A stretch of DNA of 23,623 bases from an uncultured Eubacteriales bacterium (GTDB taxonomy: Bacteria > Bacillota > Clostridia > Oscillospirales > CAG-272), in the NCBI GenBank assembly GCA_900547725.1, contig URHR01000029.1:1-23623 (forward strand). The letters run 5' to 3'. The notes below the pieces were generated by a model, which worked only from the letters and a program-made list of their open reading frames with translations, searched no databases and had not been told where the DNA came from. This document shows, one piece after another, positions 1-7,094 of this stretch. Made by a program: the position numbers and the translations under genes. Each line of letters starts with the position of its first letter. The first letter of the stretch is position 1.

Positions 1-73
1 ATTATTTTTTCATCTTTTTGGTCTCACATCATTGACAAATATACAGTTCCGAAAATTTTCTTTCCCGTTTGTC

Positions 74-880
74 CTACCATGCGAAAAGCGACAGGTACGC
101 GCGGATGATCGGTTCTCCCGCAAACAGAGCCGCCGTAAAACCAAAGGTCAGAAACGGACCGAACGCAACCGTTTTTTGCTTCTCGCCCCTTCTCCGGATC
201 AGCGACCAAAGGCATCCGCCGACCGAGGCGAGCAGAAGCGTCAGCAAAAGCCGCTTCCAACCGAGAAACGCCCCGCTGACCGCGACGAACTTCACATCCC
301 CCCAACCGAGCGCTTCCCGCCCGATCCGTTTCGATACCAGAAATCCGACCAACGCAAGCGCCGCGCCGCCCGCCGCCGCACCGATAACATGGGAAGTCCA
401 TCCATCGTAGGTGTCCAGAAGCGTTGCGGGAATGGCAAGCAATGCAAGCATGATATGGAATCGATCCGGGATCATTCCCTGCTCCCAATCGATGAAGCAC
501 ACGCAAAGGCACACCGACACGGCGAGCGCCGCTACAACCGCCATGAGGATATTGCTCCGCCACATGAACACCGCCGCCACCCACAGTGCACCATTTGCCA
601 GTTCGACCACGGTATAGCGCGGAGAAATGCGCGCCCGACAGGTTCTGCACCGCCCGCGCAGGAAGAGATAGGACAGGATCGGGATGTTTTCGAACCACCG
701 CAGTCTGCGATTGCAACTCGGGCAGTGCGACGGCGGCATGGCAAGGCTCATCCCTCGAGGCAGACGATAGATCACCACGTTGAGAAAACTTCCGACGCAT
801 ACCCCGATCAGTCCCGCCAGAAACGCCGTGACCGCAAACACATCGGGATCGTTCAGGGTGATCCGCATTGCCTCCAACAT
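74..880 (-). CDS. Prepilin peptidase (type IV leader peptidase, A24 family)
   Basis: This is a membrane aspartic protease that cleaves the leader of type IV prepilins and pseudopilins and usually N-methylates the new N-terminus. The 268-residue protein has the family's two parts. The N-terminal domain carries two CxxC zinc pairs (C53/C56 and C78/C81). The membrane protease domain carries two catalytic aspartates, D131 in DWEQGMIPD and D195 in GWGDVK, and the conserved FGPFL near the C-terminus. I chose the start at 880 because GGAGGTG lies just upstream. A longer open frame reaching 1015 overlaps the upstream pilin gene and lacks a site. It lies 67 bases downstream of a pilin-like gene, its likely substrate, in the same transcript. 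Length and motifs are complete. Family assignment is firm; a competence, pilus or secretion role cannot be decided here. The 73 bases downstream show no gene. Confidence 0.93.
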   Translation of the reverse strand: MLEAMRITLNDPDVFAVTAFLAGLIGVCVGSFLNVVIYRLPRGMSLAMPPSHCPSCNRRLRWFENIPILSYLFLRGRCRTCRARISPRYTVVELANGALWVAAVFMWRSNILMAVVAALAVSVCLCVCFIDWEQGMIPDRFHIMLALLAIPATLLDTYDGWTSHVIGAAAGGAALALVGFLVSKRIGREALGWGDVKFVAVSGAFLGWKRLLLTLLLASVGGCLWSLIRRRGEKQKTVAFGPFLTFGFTAALFAGEPIIRAYLSLFAW

Positions 881-899
881 TTTGCACCTCCGAAAGAAA

Positions 900-930
900 A
901 GCACCCGACACCCTAATGGCGCCGAGTGCT
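900..930 (-). terminator. Intercistronic hairpin between pilin and peptidase genes
   Basis: In the leftward transcript a 13-base-pair stem with three G-U pairs (918-930 with 900-912, five-base loop) is followed at once by UUUUCUUUC. It sits between the pilin stop codon and the peptidase ribosome binding site. It looks like a leaky terminator or a 3'-end stabiliser that would give more pilin than peptidase message. The structure is read from sequence; the function is inferred. Confidence 0.6.
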
Positions 931-947
931 TCGGTATCATTCTTTTT

Positions 948-1439
948 TTATTTTGCTTTAACGGTCCACTCGTTCTTCTCGAACACGCAGTTGTAAGTCT
1001 TGCCCGACTTCTCAATGCTCACAGTGTAACCGTCGGTCTCGGCGTCATAGATGCCGTTAAAGATTCCAAGCACATAATACTCGGTTCCGACCGTGCCCTC
1101 GCTCGCCTTGGTATAGGTAATCTGATCCTCGGTGGTGTAGGAGTTATCGGCAAGCGTGTCGCCCTCTTTGAGCGTGTAGGTATAGGAAATGTAGTACTGT
1201 TTGCCTTCCTCGCCGTTTTCCACGGTCACATCGTCCATGTTGGTCAGCGCGCCGCCCGCGTGAATCAGGTCACGGCTGAGAACGTTCGCGGCATCCTGCA
1301 TTGCGGCGGTTTCGTTCTTTACATTCTTCAGGTTCATGAAATGAGGAATCAGAAACGCGGCAAGCGCAACGATCACCACAATAACAAAGAAAAGCTCAAC
1401 AGCGGTAAACCCTTTTTTGAAATGATTCGTGTGTTTCAT
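948..1439 (-). CDS. Type IV pilin-like / pseudopilin protein
   Basis: This 163-residue protein has a class III signal: a short basic leader ending in G10, then F11, T and E15 (GFTAVE), followed by one hydrophobic segment of about 20 residues. That is the prepilin peptidase cleavage and assembly signature, with glutamate at position +5 of the mature protein. The rest is a hydrophilic head with no motif I recognise. Its C-terminal half is rich in Thr, Tyr and Asp/Glu. A GAGGT site precedes the start at 1439. It is the first gene of a two-gene transcript with the prepilin peptidase, under a consensus promoter at 1519-1547. No assembly ATPase or platform protein is in view, so it may be a minor pilin, a competence pseudopilin or a signal-bearing surface protein. 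Confidence 0.85.
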   Translation of the reverse strand: MKHTNHFKKGFTAVELFFVIVVIVALAAFLIPHFMNLKNVKNETAAMQDAANVLSRDLIHAGGALTNMDDVTVENGEEGKQYYISYTYTLKEGDTLADNSYTTEDQITYTKASEGTVGTEYYVLGIFNGIYDAETDGYTVSIEKSGKTYNCVFEKNEWTVKAK

Positions 1440-1518
1440 TTTTTACCTCGCAATTCAAATGGTTTTGTCACGGGGAGCGCCTTGTCGACAGAGCACCGTG
1501 TCCCCCAAGATTACAATT

Positions 1519-1547
1519 ATTATACCATGCTTTTCGGAATGTGTCAA
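1519..1547 (-). promoter_or_regulatory. Sigma-A promoter of the pilin-peptidase operon
   Basis: On the minus strand TTGACA (1542-1547) and TATAAT (1519-1524) are separated by exactly 17 bases, a perfect vegetative consensus. The 5' leader to the pilin start is about 70-75 bases. Such a strong promoter suggests constitutive, high transcription. Confidence 0.88.
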
Positions 1548-1598
1548 GAGGTTTGACCAAAAATCTTTCTTTTTGTCACGCCGTTGGGGCTTTTTTCC

Positions 1599-1630
1599 TG
1601 TATAACCGCCCCACCCGATCGTCAATACTC
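1599..1630 (+). promoter_or_regulatory. Possible sporulation (sigma-F/sigma-G type) promoter of sigG
   Basis: TGTATA at 1599-1604 and AATACTC at 1624-1630 resemble the -35 and -10 elements used by SigF and SigG. The match is partial (5 of 7 at -10) and the spacing is one or two bases long. No vegetative promoter is evident upstream of sigG. Forespore control would fit the known biology of SigG, but this is a tentative call. Confidence 0.3.
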
Positions 1631-1658
1631 AAAGTATCTCACACAAGCGAGGTTTATC

Positions 1659-2432
1659 ATGCAACGAAATCGGGTTGAAATCTGCGGGGTCAACACCTCA
1701 CATCTCAAGGTTCTGACCGACGAGGAAAAGCGTTCCCTTCTGCTCCGCGCCCGTTCGGGAGACGAGCGCGCCCGCTCGGAACTGATATCGGGAAATCTGC
1801 GGTTGGTGCTCTCCATCGTTCAGCGCTTCTCGGGCAGGCGGGAAAGTATGGACGACCTGTTTCAGGTCGGGTGCATCGGATTGGTCAAAGCGGTTGACAA
1901 CTTCAATCTCGATCTGGATGTCAAATTTTCGACCTATGCTGTTCCGATGATTATCGGTGAAATCCGACGGTATCTGCGCGACAACAACGCCATCCGCATC
2001 AGCCGTTCCACGCGTGACCTCGCTTACCGCGCCCTGCAGGCTCGGGAGGAACTGATTGCCGCAAAGGAAAGCGAACCGACCGTAGACGAGATTGCCGCAA
2101 GGCTCGGAGAGAAAAAGGAGGCGGTTTTGAACGCGATGGAAGCGATTGTCGAACCGCTCTCGCTTTATGAGCCGGTCTACAACGACGGCGGCGACGCGTT
2201 GTATCTGATGGATCAGCTTTCCGACTCCTCGGACGGCGACGCCATGTGGCTCGAAAATATCGTTCTGCGCGACGCAATGAAGCGCCTGACCCCGCGCGAG
2301 CAAAATATCATTCAGCTTCGCTTCTGGCGCAACAAAACCCAGATGGAAATTGCGGGAGAGATCGGGATCTCGCAGGCGCAGGTTTCACGGCTTGAAAAAG
2401 CGGCTCTGGAAAAGATGCGAAAACAGATGTAA
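1659..2432 (+). CDS. sigG: RNA polymerase sigma factor SigG (late forespore)
   Basis: This 257-residue protein is the late forespore sigma factor that turns on spore protection and germination genes after engulfment. The N-terminus RNRVEICGVNTSHL closely follows the SigG-specific N-terminus known from Bacillus. Region 2 (about residues 45-110) contains DDLFQVGCIGLVKAVDNF and FSTYAVPMIIGEIRRYLRD. Region 4 near the C-terminus contains KTQMEIAGEIGISQAQVSRL, the -35-binding helix-turn-helix. I chose ATG 1659, which aligns with the family start and has a GCGAGG site; the frame is open further upstream to 1584. The spoIIGA-sigE genes that often adjoin sigG are absent. A terminator follows immediately. 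Its presence argues that the host can form endospores. Confidence 0.95.
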   Translation: MQRNRVEICGVNTSHLKVLTDEEKRSLLLRARSGDERARSELISGNLRLVLSIVQRFSGRRESMDDLFQVGCIGLVKAVDNFNLDLDVKFSTYAVPMIIGEIRRYLRDNNAIRISRSTRDLAYRALQAREELIAAKESEPTVDEIAARLGEKKEAVLNAMEAIVEPLSLYEPVYNDGGDALYLMDQLSDSSDGDAMWLENIVLRDAMKRLTPREQNIIQLRFWRNKTQMEIAGEIGISQAQVSRLEKAALEKMRKQM

Positions 2433-2433
2433 A

Positions 2434-2472
2434 AAAACCGACCGATTCCCGCAGGAAATCGGTCGGTTTTTT
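2434..2472. terminator. Bidirectional terminator between sigG and the membrane-protein gene
   Basis: A perfect 14-base-pair stem (2434-2447 with 2457-2470) is flanked by A-runs on the left and T-runs on the right, so it can end transcription in both directions. It lies exactly between the convergent stops of sigG and the leftward gene at 2482. Confidence 0.92.
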
Positions 2473-2481
2473 CTTTCGTTT

Positions 2482-3144
2482 TTATCCCAATTCGTAGCTT
2501 CTGGTGGTTTCGCACTGGATCAGGAACAGCACAATGGCAACGGTTCCGAACACGCAGAGCGGAACGGTTCTCTCAGCGCCCGCAAGCTGCAGGAAGCTGA
2601 CTTTCGGAAGCAGTTTCCCAAGCGCAAGAACCAGAAGGTATGCGCTCCCGGCGCTGGTCACCAGAATGAACGCGAAGCGAACCACAAAAGCCGCCAGCAA
2701 AGTCAGAAGCAAAGCGCCCGCAATTCCGACCAACACATTATTGGCGAAATAGTAAGAAGCGAAATAGTAACCCGCAACCGCATAAATCACCAGAACCGCA
2801 TGCAGACACTTCTTCCAACCGAGGATTGCAAGAATCACTGCGAGAACACCGCCGAGAACATATTTTCCCCAGTCGGGCCACTTTTCCATGAATCCGATAT
2901 TGGAAACCAACAGGCGGTAGATCTCAGTTCCGGCCAGATAGCCGACGCCGCCGATCGCAAGCGCGCTGATCGGTTTAATCAGGCGCATTGCCCACAGTCC
3001 GATCACAACGGCAACCGCAATTGCCACTACATAGAAAACGGTGGTGTTCCAACCTGTTTTTTCGGCGAGCCAATCGAAACGGTTATTGACCTTGATGAGC
3101 AGATCGCCCACTCCGGTATGTAAAAGTTCTGTAATTTTGCTCAT
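2482..3144 (-). CDS. Seven-helix integral membrane protein, unknown function
   Basis: I do not recognise a named family. The 220-residue protein begins with a short amphipathic region of about 40 residues. It then has roughly seven hydrophobic segments of 16-22 residues with very short loops, including FYVVAIAVAVVIGLWAM, ALAIGGVGYLAG and GIAGALLLTLLAAFVV. The only longer soluble loop is around residues 75-90. The arrangement of small-residue-rich helices resembles DUF4203-like (TM7-type) proteins, but that is only a resemblance. I chose ATG 3144, which has AAGGAGGG eight bases upstream; the frame extends to 3237 without a site. It is a single gene with its own consensus promoter and shares a terminator with sigG. 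Confidence 0.8.
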   Translation of the reverse strand: MSKITELLHTGVGDLLIKVNNRFDWLAEKTGWNTTVFYVVAIAVAVVIGLWAMRLIKPISALAIGGVGYLAGTEIYRLLVSNIGFMEKWPDWGKYVLGGVLAVILAILGWKKCLHAVLVIYAVAGYYFASYYFANNVLVGIAGALLLTLLAAFVVRFAFILVTSAGSAYLLVLALGKLLPKVSFLQLAGAERTVPLCVFGTVAIVLFLIQCETTRSYELG

Positions 3145-3174
3145 AGAAGTATACCCTCCTTGCCTATTTATTAT

Positions 3175-3203
3175 ATTATACCCTACCTGTGACGTTTTGT
3201 CAA
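3175..3203 (-). promoter_or_regulatory. Sigma-A promoter of the membrane-protein gene
   Basis: On the minus strand TTGACA (3198-3203) is 17 bases from TATAAT (3175-3180), a perfect consensus, about 30 bases upstream of the start codon at 3144. Confidence 0.9.
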
Positions 3204-3288
3204 GACCTTTTCCCCTTTTTTTGCATTTTTCACACATCTTTCTTTTTTCGCGTCAACCAAAAATCCGGCAAAAGTTTTTCATTTTCTC

Positions 3289-3317
3289 TTTACTTTTTCC
3301 CTGTTTTATGGTATGAT
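3289..3317 (+). promoter_or_regulatory. Sigma-A promoter of the yerC-methyltransferase-hslO operon
   Basis: TTTACT (3289-3294) and TATGAT (3312-3317) are separated by 17 bases, about 40 bases before the ATG at 3359. It is divergent from the promoter at 3175-3203. Confidence 0.7.
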
Positions 3318-3358
3318 ATTACATAAGAGAATATAAAGCAGAAGAAAGGAACACCGTC

Positions 3359-3685
3359 ATGCGCAATCGCAAGCCGGATAAAAACGTTGAATATTTGATC
3401 CGCGGCATTCTCACGCTGCAAACCCCGGAGGAATGCTTCTCCTTTTTTGAGGATCTGTGCACAATTTCGGAGCTGACCGAAATGTCCCGCAGACTTCAGG
3501 CGGCAAAAATGCTCTCCGATAACTGTATCTATTCCGAAATCGCCGCGCAGACGGGACTTTCCACCGCAACCATCAGCCGCGTCAACCGCTGTCTCAAGTA
3601 CGGCAGCGACGGATATCTGACGGTTCTTGAACGCCTTGATCAAACCGAGCGCCGCGAAAAGCGCCGTATGTCAACCGATTCATGA
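3359..3685 (+). CDS. yerC: YerC/YecD-type TrpR-like DNA-binding protein
   Basis: This 108-residue protein belongs to the small TrpR-related YerC/YecD family of Firmicutes regulators. The family signature is visible: TLQTPEECFSFFEDLCTISEL, then the helix-turn-helix AAKMLSDNCIYSEIAAQTGL followed by STATISRVNRCLKYG. An AAAGGA site precedes the ATG. Unlike TrpR it is not known to bind tryptophan in this family, and its regulon is poorly defined. It is the first gene of a three-gene operon. Its stop overlaps the next start as ATGA (3682-3685), which implies translational coupling with the methyltransferase. Confidence 0.9.
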   Translation: MRNRKPDKNVEYLIRGILTLQTPEECFSFFEDLCTISELTEMSRRLQAAKMLSDNCIYSEIAAQTGLSTATISRVNRCLKYGSDGYLTVLERLDQTERREKRRMSTDS

Positions 3686-4464
3686 GCGGATGTGAAGGAT
3701 ACCGCGCGCTCGCGGGCGTTTACGACCTGCTCAATCGGGAGATCGATTACACCGCGTGGGCGGATTTTATCGAGCAATGCTTTGACCGTTATCTTCCCGC
3801 CCGCCCCGAATTGGTACTGGATCTTGCCTGCGGAACCGGAATCATGACGTTGGAACTGTCACGGCGGGGCTACGACATGATCGGCGTTGACGGAAGCGCC
3901 GATATGCTCTCCCGTGCTTATGCCGCCAAACCCGAAGATTCAAACGTGCTGTTTCTGGAGCAGGATATGCGCTCGTTCGAACTGTACGGAACGGTCGGCG
4001 CGGTTGTCTGCTGTCTGGACAGCCTGAACTATCTTCTCGGCAACGGCGACCTTGCCGCCTGTTTCCGAACCGTGCACAACTACCTTGATCCCGGCGGACT
4101 GTTCCTGTTCGATATGAACACGCCGCACAAATTCCGCACGGTTTACGGCAACAATGCCTATGTATTGGAAGCCGAGCGCCCGGAAGAGGACGGCGGGACG
4201 GATATTTTCTGTGCATGGCAGAATTTTTACGACGAAAAGACACGCGTCTGCGATTTTGACCTTTCCATTTTCGAGGAACAACCGGACGGCTCCTACCTGC
4301 GCTCCGATGAGCATCAGCAGGAGCGTTGCTATGATTTGGAAGAGATCCGTTCTGCACTTGCAACCTCGGGGATGGAGTTGCTCGGACTGTTTTCCGACTA
4401 CCGCTTCTCCGCCCCAACCGGGCAAACCGAGCGTTGGTATTTTGCGGCGCGCGCCATCAAATAA
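3682..4464 (+). CDS. Class I SAM-dependent methyltransferase
   Basis: This 260-residue protein has a Rossmann-type methyltransferase fold. Motif I is VLDLACGTG at about residues 45-53, an acidic end of strand 2 follows in GVDGSADML, and the motif IV region is VVCCLDSLNYLL. The C-terminal half is a beta-rich segment ending in RWYFAARA, typical of the group that sits next to yerC or hslO in Clostridia. The substrate cannot be read from sequence. The start overlaps the preceding stop (ATGA) and the next gene begins 17 bases after this one ends, so all three are one operon. The fold is certain; small molecule, RNA or protein as substrate is open. Confidence 0.88.
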   Translation: MSGCEGYRALAGVYDLLNREIDYTAWADFIEQCFDRYLPARPELVLDLACGTGIMTLELSRRGYDMIGVDGSADMLSRAYAAKPEDSNVLFLEQDMRSFELYGTVGAVVCCLDSLNYLLGNGDLAACFRTVHNYLDPGGLFLFDMNTPHKFRTVYGNNAYVLEAERPEEDGGTDIFCAWQNFYDEKTRVCDFDLSIFEEQPDGSYLRSDEHQQERCYDLEEIRSALATSGMELLGLFSDYRFSAPTGQTERWYFAARAIK

Positions 4465-4481
4465 AAAAAGAGGAATCCAAT

Positions 4482-5366
4482 ATGTCATCAACCATTCTCC
4501 GCGCCATGACCGCAGACGGAAGCGCGCGGATTCATGTCATCAATTCCACAGAGATCGTCAACCGGGCAATCGGCTATCATCACACCGCGCCAACTGCCTC
4601 GGCAACGCTCGGCAGACTGCTGACAGGCACGTCTGTTATGGGCTGTATGCTCGGCGAAAAAACCGATACCATCACAGTTACGCTGAACGGGGACGGACCT
4701 GCGGGCAAAGTCATTGCGGTCTCCGACTACATCGGGAACGTGCGCGGTTACATTCAGAACCCCGCAGTCGATCTGCCGCTGAAGGCAAACGGCAAATTGG
4801 ACGTCGGCGGCGCAGTCGGTCGCGGACTGCTCACGATTGTGCGCGACATGGGTGGGGACGAGCCTTATAACGGGTCCGTTCCGCTGGTCAGCGGCGAGGT
4901 TGCCGAGGACATTGCCGCTTACTTTGCGCAAAGCGAGCAGATCCCAACCGTTTGTGCCCTCGGCGTTCTGATCGGGACAGACGGAACCTGCCGCGCGGCA
5001 GGGGGCGTTCTGGTTCAGCTCCTCCCCTTCGCCGACAACCGCGTCATCGACCTTCTGGAGCGGAACGCGCGGGATCTCTCCAATGTTTCCGCGCTCTTTG
5101 ACGCAGGCATGACCAATCAAGCGATTGCCGACATCGCCCTGCGGGATATCCCCTACGATATTTTTGACGAATTGGATGTTGCCTACCGTTGCACCTGCAA
5201 CCGCGACCGCGTATCCCGGGCGCTCATCACACTCGGGAAGCCCGAACTTCTGAAACTGCTGGACGAGCAGGTCGCCGAGGGTAAGCCGCCTGTCCTGACT
5301 GTCAATTGCCGTTTCTGCGACAAAACGCAGACCTTTACACGCGAGGATATTGAGAAGATGTTCTGA
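4482..5366 (+). CDS. hslO: Hsp33 redox-regulated chaperone HslO
   Basis: Hsp33 is a cytosolic holdase that becomes active when oxidants release zinc from four cysteines. The 294-residue protein has the full N-terminal domain, with the conserved blocks TASATLGRLLTGTSVMGCML and the GDGPAGKVIAVSD / VRGYIQNP stretch. The C-terminal redox switch has C237-x-C239 and C276-x-x-C279, so all four zinc ligands are present, with 36 residues between the pairs. I chose ATG 4482, which has AGAGGA upstream and aligns with the family; the frame runs back to 4434 inside the methyltransferase gene. It is the last gene of the operon. No clear terminator follows; a structured element lies 55 bases downstream. Confidence 0.96.
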   Translation: MSSTILRAMTADGSARIHVINSTEIVNRAIGYHHTAPTASATLGRLLTGTSVMGCMLGEKTDTITVTLNGDGPAGKVIAVSDYIGNVRGYIQNPAVDLPLKANGKLDVGGAVGRGLLTIVRDMGGDEPYNGSVPLVSGEVAEDIAAYFAQSEQIPTVCALGVLIGTDGTCRAAGGVLVQLLPFADNRVIDLLERNARDLSNVSALFDAGMTNQAIADIALRDIPYDIFDELDVAYRCTCNRDRVSRALITLGKPELLKLLDEQVAEGKPPVLTVNCRFCDKTQTFTREDIEKMF

Positions 5367-5614
5367 CCGAGGTTCTGTCAATCGTTTTTCGCAAAATTGT
5401 ATCCGGGAAAATGAAGTTTTGCGCCGGGAGGTCCGGCGAGGGTGCTGCCAAGCCCCGCTTGGATGCCTCGGAGCATGTCCCGGCGGTGCTGTCAAGGATA
5501 CCGCGTCAGCAACATGCATCGGAGTGACCGGTTACGGTCACGCAGACCCTTGACAGCGGCGGGATATGCTACTTCATGCCAGCTCTTTTTTGCAAAAGTT
5601 GCCCGTCATGTATT
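5367..5614 (+). other. Gene-free, strongly structured intergenic element (possible ncRNA)
   Basis: I see no credible gene in these 248 bases, but several perfect helices. They are CGCCGG/CCGGCG (5422-5427 with 5433-5438), CCAAGC/GCTTGG (5448-5453 with 5457-5462), a long compound stem (5473-5482 with 5560-5569 with one G-T pair, and 5488-5497 with 5548-5557) and an inner hairpin (5524-5529 with 5536-5541). A six-T run follows at 5586-5591. Two near-copies of an ATGCmTCGGAG word lie at about 5463 and 5515. It does not match SRP RNA, tmRNA, RNase P RNA, 6S RNA or a group II intron domain V that I can recognise. The strand is uncertain. It could be a small RNA, a long 3' structure of the hslO transcript, or a repeat element. 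Confidence 0.4.
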
Positions 5615-6383
5615 TCATGCAAAGATAAAGCTAAACGACTTAAAAAATGTTTCAGTGAACACCCCACTGTCAGCATATAGCGAAATTAACATATTATCAT
5701 AACAAAACATCACGTACATTTTTGAATCATTCTTCAATTCTGACATCATTGCAGTTACAACCACACCATTCTTAAGAATTACTTCCTTTTGATATATGGA
5801 TTTGTATGATGTGTATTGATCATAATTGTCAGGGGACGGTGCATTCGGCGCAATCAAATAAAGCACTTCGTAATAAGATTTAGCCGATTGAAGCTCAGTG
5901 TTTTCAATGGCATTCAAATATGAGATTTTAATATCAAGATTGCGATTTTCAACAACGCAATGATACCATAACCAAGGTAAATTATACAATTCACATGTCA
6001 ACAAGGAAATATTATCGTATCCATCCTTGTCACGAAGAGGTACAGGGATTCCATTGAATTGAGGTATGGCAATTTTCATTTCTTCGGATTCAAATTTAGA
6101 CAATGTCTCTTTGTATACTGTTCCGTAATTTGTCTGTTCTTTTCTTAATTCAGAAAACTTATTAGAATCTTTTTTTGGTTAGAGCTTTTATTACATCCTG
6201 ATAAGATTCAAAAGAATATGATTGGCGGTCTGGAGGCGTTTCAATCACCACAGAAGGTTTCATCTCGTTCCCTTTTTCGCTCTCCAACGACTGTTTTTTG
6301 TCCATGGGCTTCGAAATGTTACAGGATTCAAATGCAGTACAGAAAATGCATAGCATGATAACAGACACAAATATTTTTCTCAT
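5615..6383 (-). pseudogene. Frameshifted lipoprotein-like gene, unknown function
   Basis: Two minus-strand frames, 6162-6383 and 5615-6103, form one gene broken at a run of seven T (6170-6176). Removing one base there joins them without a stop: ...IKALTKK, then DSNKFSELRKEQ..., and on into the downstream frame, giving about 255 residues. The N-terminus is a signal sequence (MRKIFVSVIMLCIFC) followed by ESCN, a weak lipobox. GAGGAAA precedes the ATG at 6383. The body is rich in Tyr, Asn and Lys with no motif I recognise, ending FFKSFSFIFA. It is clearly more AT-rich than the core genes on either side, which suggests acquisition. The shift could be true decay, phase variation at the homopolymer or a sequencing error. 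Any product made from the first frame alone would be a 73-residue lipopeptide. Confidence 0.6.
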
Positions 6384-6680
6384 ACCAAAATTTCCTCAAA
6401 TGAAAGCGAACAGGATGCTGTCACGAAGCAACGCGATGCAAATCGATGTTATTCAAATATAAGCAGTCATGTGCAACATCCCTGATTGTCCTTTCACCGT
6501 GAGAGTCCTCCCGACGTTTTTTAATAAAATAACGCATAAGCAAAAGATCGAGGATCCGTGCCTCTGCGCTATATTACAGTTTTCTGCCGACAAATTCCAC
6601 GGACATGTAATGACCGACAGACTGCACTAAGGGCATCCGGTGATCGGAATCGTTGCTTACGGCTATTTCATTGTAACCCC
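6384..6680. other. Intergenic accessory region; only a short remnant frame seen
   Basis: No complete gene is visible. On the minus strand a frame open from 6573 to the TGA at 6421 reads with plausible protein-like composition (AEARILDLLLMRYFIKKR, then GERTIRDVAHDCLYLNN). A possible ATG lies at 6537, with no ribosome binding site. It may be a fragment of a lost gene. A promoter at 6681-6709 points into this region. Confidence 0.3.
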
Positions 6681-6709
6681 ATTATAACATATTTGCAGTC
6701 AAACTGCAA
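6681..6709 (-). promoter_or_regulatory. Leftward promoter with -35 inside a palindromic operator
   Basis: On the minus strand TTGCAG (6704-6709) and TATAAT (6681-6686) are 17 bases apart. The -35 lies within a perfect palindrome of seven-base arms and a three-base centre, TTGCAGT-TTG-ACTGCAA (6693-6709). A dimeric repressor bound there would block polymerase. The transcript would lead toward the broken lipoprotein gene about 280 bases downstream. The cognate regulator is not in view. Confidence 0.6.
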
Positions 6710-6741
6710 TAAACTCTTTCTTTTTTGTTATGTACGAATTG

Positions 6742-7094
6742 TTAATTATAGACATTCGTATTTTCGCGAGCCATATCATCGATTTCAGCATATACTATTA
6801 TCGTAAGTGCCATGTTTTTTGAAAAGATTTGACTGCGGAACTGGCAAATCCGGTCGTTCACATGAATCTCTGTATCCCAAATTTCTTGAACGTAAAACTC
6901 CTCGGTGCAACGAGTGCCTCATATCCTTCCGGCAGTTTCATCGCCACCCCAAGCGGGATCAGGCGAAACTCCCCTGCCTTCATTGTGACATTCTCCGCCG
7001 CATGAAGGTCTACCCAATTTGAACGGTATGCGCCTCCGATGTAGCCCAATCTGTCGATTTTGTCTGTAAAATATTTGATCTGAATCTCTTTCAT
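6742..7094 (-). pseudogene. Phage-type dUTPase remnant with internal deletion
   Basis: The first part (7094 down to 6858) encodes a normal start of a trimeric dUTP diphosphatase: MKEIQIKYF, then AGEFRLIPLGVAMKLPEGYE and motif 2 as APRSFTFKKFGI. It then runs into a stop. In another frame, further along, the typical C-terminal region reappears as EIHVNDRICQFRSQ with a tail up to the TAA at 6742. The middle, which should carry motif 3 (uridine pocket and catalytic Asp, roughly 30-50 residues), is missing. The gene is therefore deleted internally and out of frame, and cannot be active. Its start overlaps the stop of the 5'-nucleotidase remnant as ATGA, so the two were one operon, as in phages and integrative elements. 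Confidence 0.75.

Noticed and set aside
24..916. Long frames on both strands over the prepilin peptidase gene
   Set aside because: Compositionally abnormal (Arg/His/Gly-rich), without start signals, and overlapping a gene with clear catalytic motifs.
1470..1500. Apparent CACGG...CCGTG hairpin in the pilin leader
   Set aside because: Only the five outer base pairs form and the interior does not pair, so it is not a convincing regulatory structure.
5425..5460. Resemblance to the SRP RNA S-domain (AGGTCCGG...)
   Set aside because: The asymmetric loop and the following AGCAG are absent and the local bases form a simple perfect hairpin instead.
4488..5519. Minus-strand frame of about 340 codons opposite hslO
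   Set aside because: No start signal or recognisable motif; hslO on the plus strand has all its family residues.
6558..6806. 82-codon plus-strand frame
   Set aside because: No ribosome binding site, Cys/Arg/His-rich translation, and it overlaps a minus-strand promoter and the dUTPase remnant.
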